Shown in pieces: positions 61,518 through 64,000 of a stretch of 64,000 nucleotides of DNA; the stretch's first letter is position 1, and each line of letters starts with the position of its first letter. The translations under genes and the position numbers were made by a program. Origin of the DNA: Caprimulgus europaeus. Lineage: Eukaryota > Chordata > Aves > Caprimulgiformes > Caprimulgidae. The stretch is taken from the NCBI GenBank assembly GCA_907165065.1, contig OU015528.1, forward strand, positions 44,507,515 to 44,571,514, in the 5' to 3' direction. The notes beneath the pieces were generated by a model. That model was not told the DNA's origin, did not search any database, and saw only the letters and a program-made list of their open reading frames with translations.

Positions 61518-64000
61518 TGCCCGATGTTGCTTGGGATCAGGCAAGGATTTCCTGGGCTGTTGGTTTTTGTGCCAGCATAGTTCAGTGTTACAGTAATGAA
61601 CGTTAATCCCATGTCTCTATGTTACCAACTAAATGCTCTGCAGGCTCTTTATCAGTTTCAAGAGGGTAGAGCAGTGGTGGGGACAGTAAGGGCTTGTTGC
61701 TCAGTTGTTGTTGTATTTGACAAATTTATCCATCCCAGATATGGATGCAGTTCCCAGCAAATTTTAAATCTCTAACAGAAGAGGGGTGTGTGAGAGAGAG
61801 AGGAGGACTAAGTTTGTATGTACATTAGGAAAATGATTTCACAACTGTGGTTCCTGATAGATGGAACCATACTGCTAACTTCTGAACTGCTTGTCATGGG
61901 GAGGGAAGAGAGCAGAGTATGACAAACAACTAGTGGAAAGTAGTTTTTCTTTGTGTCAGTAAAATTGAATAATAGAGCAGCACACAGAAGCATAGCAGAA
62001 CCTCCTTTTGTAGGTGGTCAGTTTCTAATGTGTATTTGTCATTTTAATTGAGTAACGGGGTTTTTTTCAGCATTAACAAAAACCAAAAGATTCTGACTAT
62101 GTCCAGGAGAGGCATAAAGAGAGACAAACTGATTAATCTTAATCTAGCCCAGTGTGAAAGATTTTATATATAGGCACACTGATCTCTGCTCTGACTTTTT
62201 AATCCGGCGTCCTGGGAGCTGAATAGCAATTCTGTCTGTGCCAGAATGCCACTGCAAATCCATATTGAGATATATTTTGCAAAGGTTCCCTTTGAGCCCC
62301 CTTGTGCCAGACGTCTGTAAGTTTCTGATCTGCACAGTATCATCTCTGAGCTACCTAAAGCAGATGCCAGCATTGTCTGCATTTATAATTGTGTAGTAAA
62401 AATGCAAGGAATGAGATTATGGACTTCCCTTATGGTGAAGAGCATGTGTCCTGTTTCCTTGACTTTTGTATGCACAGTTAGGTCAATGTGGCTTTGTTGG
62501 TATTCGAGTTTTGTTTTGGGGGTGGGTTGGGTTTGGTTTTTTTGTTTGTTTGGTTGGTTTTTGTTTTGTTTTGATTTGTTTTTTCATAATGAATAATTGA
62601 ATAGCAGTATGGAAGCTACTGAATCTCCAGTTGATGATTCTGTGGAGGACAGAGCCTATAGTTTCTGAAGTTTATAACTTGGCCAGGCACATCCTAATTT
62701 CCTCTAGTTATATTTACTTAGGACCTATATAGGATCTTTGTAAGTCTTGTGTCATTTCTATTGGTAGATGTCAGAGATCTGTTTCTTGTACATTCATTAT
62801 CACTGTTATATTAGCATTTAAGAAACTTTACCAGATGAGATAGAAGGATGGAGGAAAATATGTAATGTGTTTCTTGGTCTGTCTTGCCTTCTATAGGGGA
62901 AGCAGGATCATGAATTTAATTTCATTTCATCTGAATACCAAAATCTGTGTCTTGGTTTGGTAGAGATAGTTAAGATGCGTTAGCTTAGCTCTCCAGCTGG
63001 GTGCAGGGTTATTTCTTCTTGTACAATACAGGAAAACAATTTTGTTCTTTTACTAGGACAGAAAAGGGAGATATAAACATTAGAAAGCCTGTGAAACAGA
63101 TGGTGATTTAACTGGTAAAGTTATTACAGATAGGATGGCAGTCATTCAGACAGAAGATGTGCAAATCATAATAGCTTCTCAGGTGCATATGCATGATATG
63201 AGCTGTGTTACAGAGCAGGTCAAGCAATCAGTTTTACATTCATATCCTGAGCTGCAGTCATTTTTTGTAGATCACTCTCCTGTGAGCAGCTTATTCCACT
63301 AGGGCATGAAAATTTATTCTCAGATGAAGAACGTTTGTTTAGCAAAAGAGGCAGGAAATTCTGAACTGTTTTGACCTGTTTCTAGATGGCCAAGATAAAA
63401 TTACTTTTAGTCTAGTTGGGATATGGTGGTGACTTACTTGTTAAAATACAAGTGGAGTTTTTAACAGGTATTTTTATGTGGAAAAGAATATCCTTAATAT
63501 TTTCCCACTGTTCTTTTGTGTTTATAAAAGTACTTTTCATTAGAAATATCCTAATTCACTTTTTAAGCTTTTATGTATAGATACAGACCCGCCTATTTTG
63601 CGATTTCTTTGTAGAATCTACTCATTAGCACAAAGTCATATAGATGAATCTTAAAATTCTTTGAATAAAGAAAGAAAAAGAACATTTCCAAATATTGAAC
63701 CAAGTATAAATTGATGTACCATCATCTCCTTGACAATGCAGAAAGCCCGCAACAGAAACCTTGATCTTTTGGACCATTCTTATTATCTCTTTGGAGTGTC
63801 AACACTCAAAGTACGTAATAAAAATGTCAGTGGCAATGTTATGCATTTTTGTGTTGATCACTTTCACAGAGGTACTCGGCAACTGAGCCTATATCTTAAT
63901 CCCAGGTCATTTTTGAAGCACTAAATCCTTCATCCCTTTTTTTCTGTGCAACTGCCAAAATGTTCTCCTGCTACAATGACATTGATCATGCACTCTTAAA
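61518..64000. other. A+T-rich noncoding stretch, no gene seen
   Basis: No frame exceeds about 75 codons and none is recognised. It contains a G/T tract at 62508-62584. The window ends in unique-looking DNA. Confidence 0.5.
62508..62584 (+). repeat. G/T-only low-complexity tract with clustered G-runs
   Basis: About 77 nt almost free of A and C, with GGGGGTGGGTTGGGTTTGG at about 62518-62536 followed by (TTTG)n-like repeats. The clustered G-runs could allow a weak two-tier G-quadruplex. It is one of several skewed tracts in the window. Confidence 0.75.

Noticed and set aside
1-64000. CRISPR arrays, operons, bacterial insertion sequences or phage genes
   Set aside because: No regularly spaced direct repeats, ribosome-binding sites or dense long frames are present. 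All repeats point to a bird nuclear genome.

Overview
This window looks like noncoding nuclear DNA from a bird. The evidence is the repeat content. There are at least eight pieces of chicken-repeat-1 (CR1) LINE, most ending in the characteristic ATTCTRTG-type tail, and two long terminal repeats that I recognise as bird endogenous-retrovirus (ERV) LTR types. The second LTR has the TGTCCTGGTTTT start of avian ERVL LTRs. The LTR types suggest a neoavian bird, perhaps a songbird, but that is inference. Base composition is A+T-rich (about 60% by eye), with no CpG island, no operon-like gene packing and no bacterial signals.

I find no intact protein-coding gene, tRNA, rRNA or CRISPR array. The only recognisable coding homology is dead CR1 ORF2, mainly at 30661-31615. 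Other open frames of 60-160 codons are about what chance gives: with roughly 6% stops per codon, about one frame of 140 codons is expected across six frames of 64 kb. The window is therefore either intergenic or inside large introns. Three open stretches with splice-like context (15219-15722, 60171-60599 and 55748-56161 on the minus strand) are listed as low-confidence candidates.

Layout: 1-13 kb is A+T-rich unique DNA with three old plus-strand CR1 pieces (2320, 11105, 13140), a 49-nt pyrimidine run (2674) and a CA/TG imperfect inverted repeat (4484). 14.7-15.9 kb is a GC-raised islet with the best exon-like stretch. 16.2-16.6 and 23.2-23.7 kb are GC-rich unclassified segments. 23.7-24.6 kb holds two minus-strand CR1 tails. 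30.7-31.7 kb holds the longest CR1. 40.2-43.1 kb is an LTR cluster: a minus-strand solo LTR of about 1.07 kb, a plus-strand 650-bp solo ERVL-type LTR with a perfect 5-bp target duplication, and an LTR sliver joined to a CR1 tip. 43-64 kb is again mostly unique A+T-rich DNA, with CR1 pieces at 57.9 and 61.4 kb, short tandem duplications, a 29-A run and a 30-bp perfect palindrome.

No genes here work together in a pathway. What can be read is a history of retroelement insertion and decay. I see no undescribed biological system. The most useful follow-ups are the LTR cluster, the exon-like stretch at 15.25 kb, and conservation tests on a few candidate regulatory stretches.
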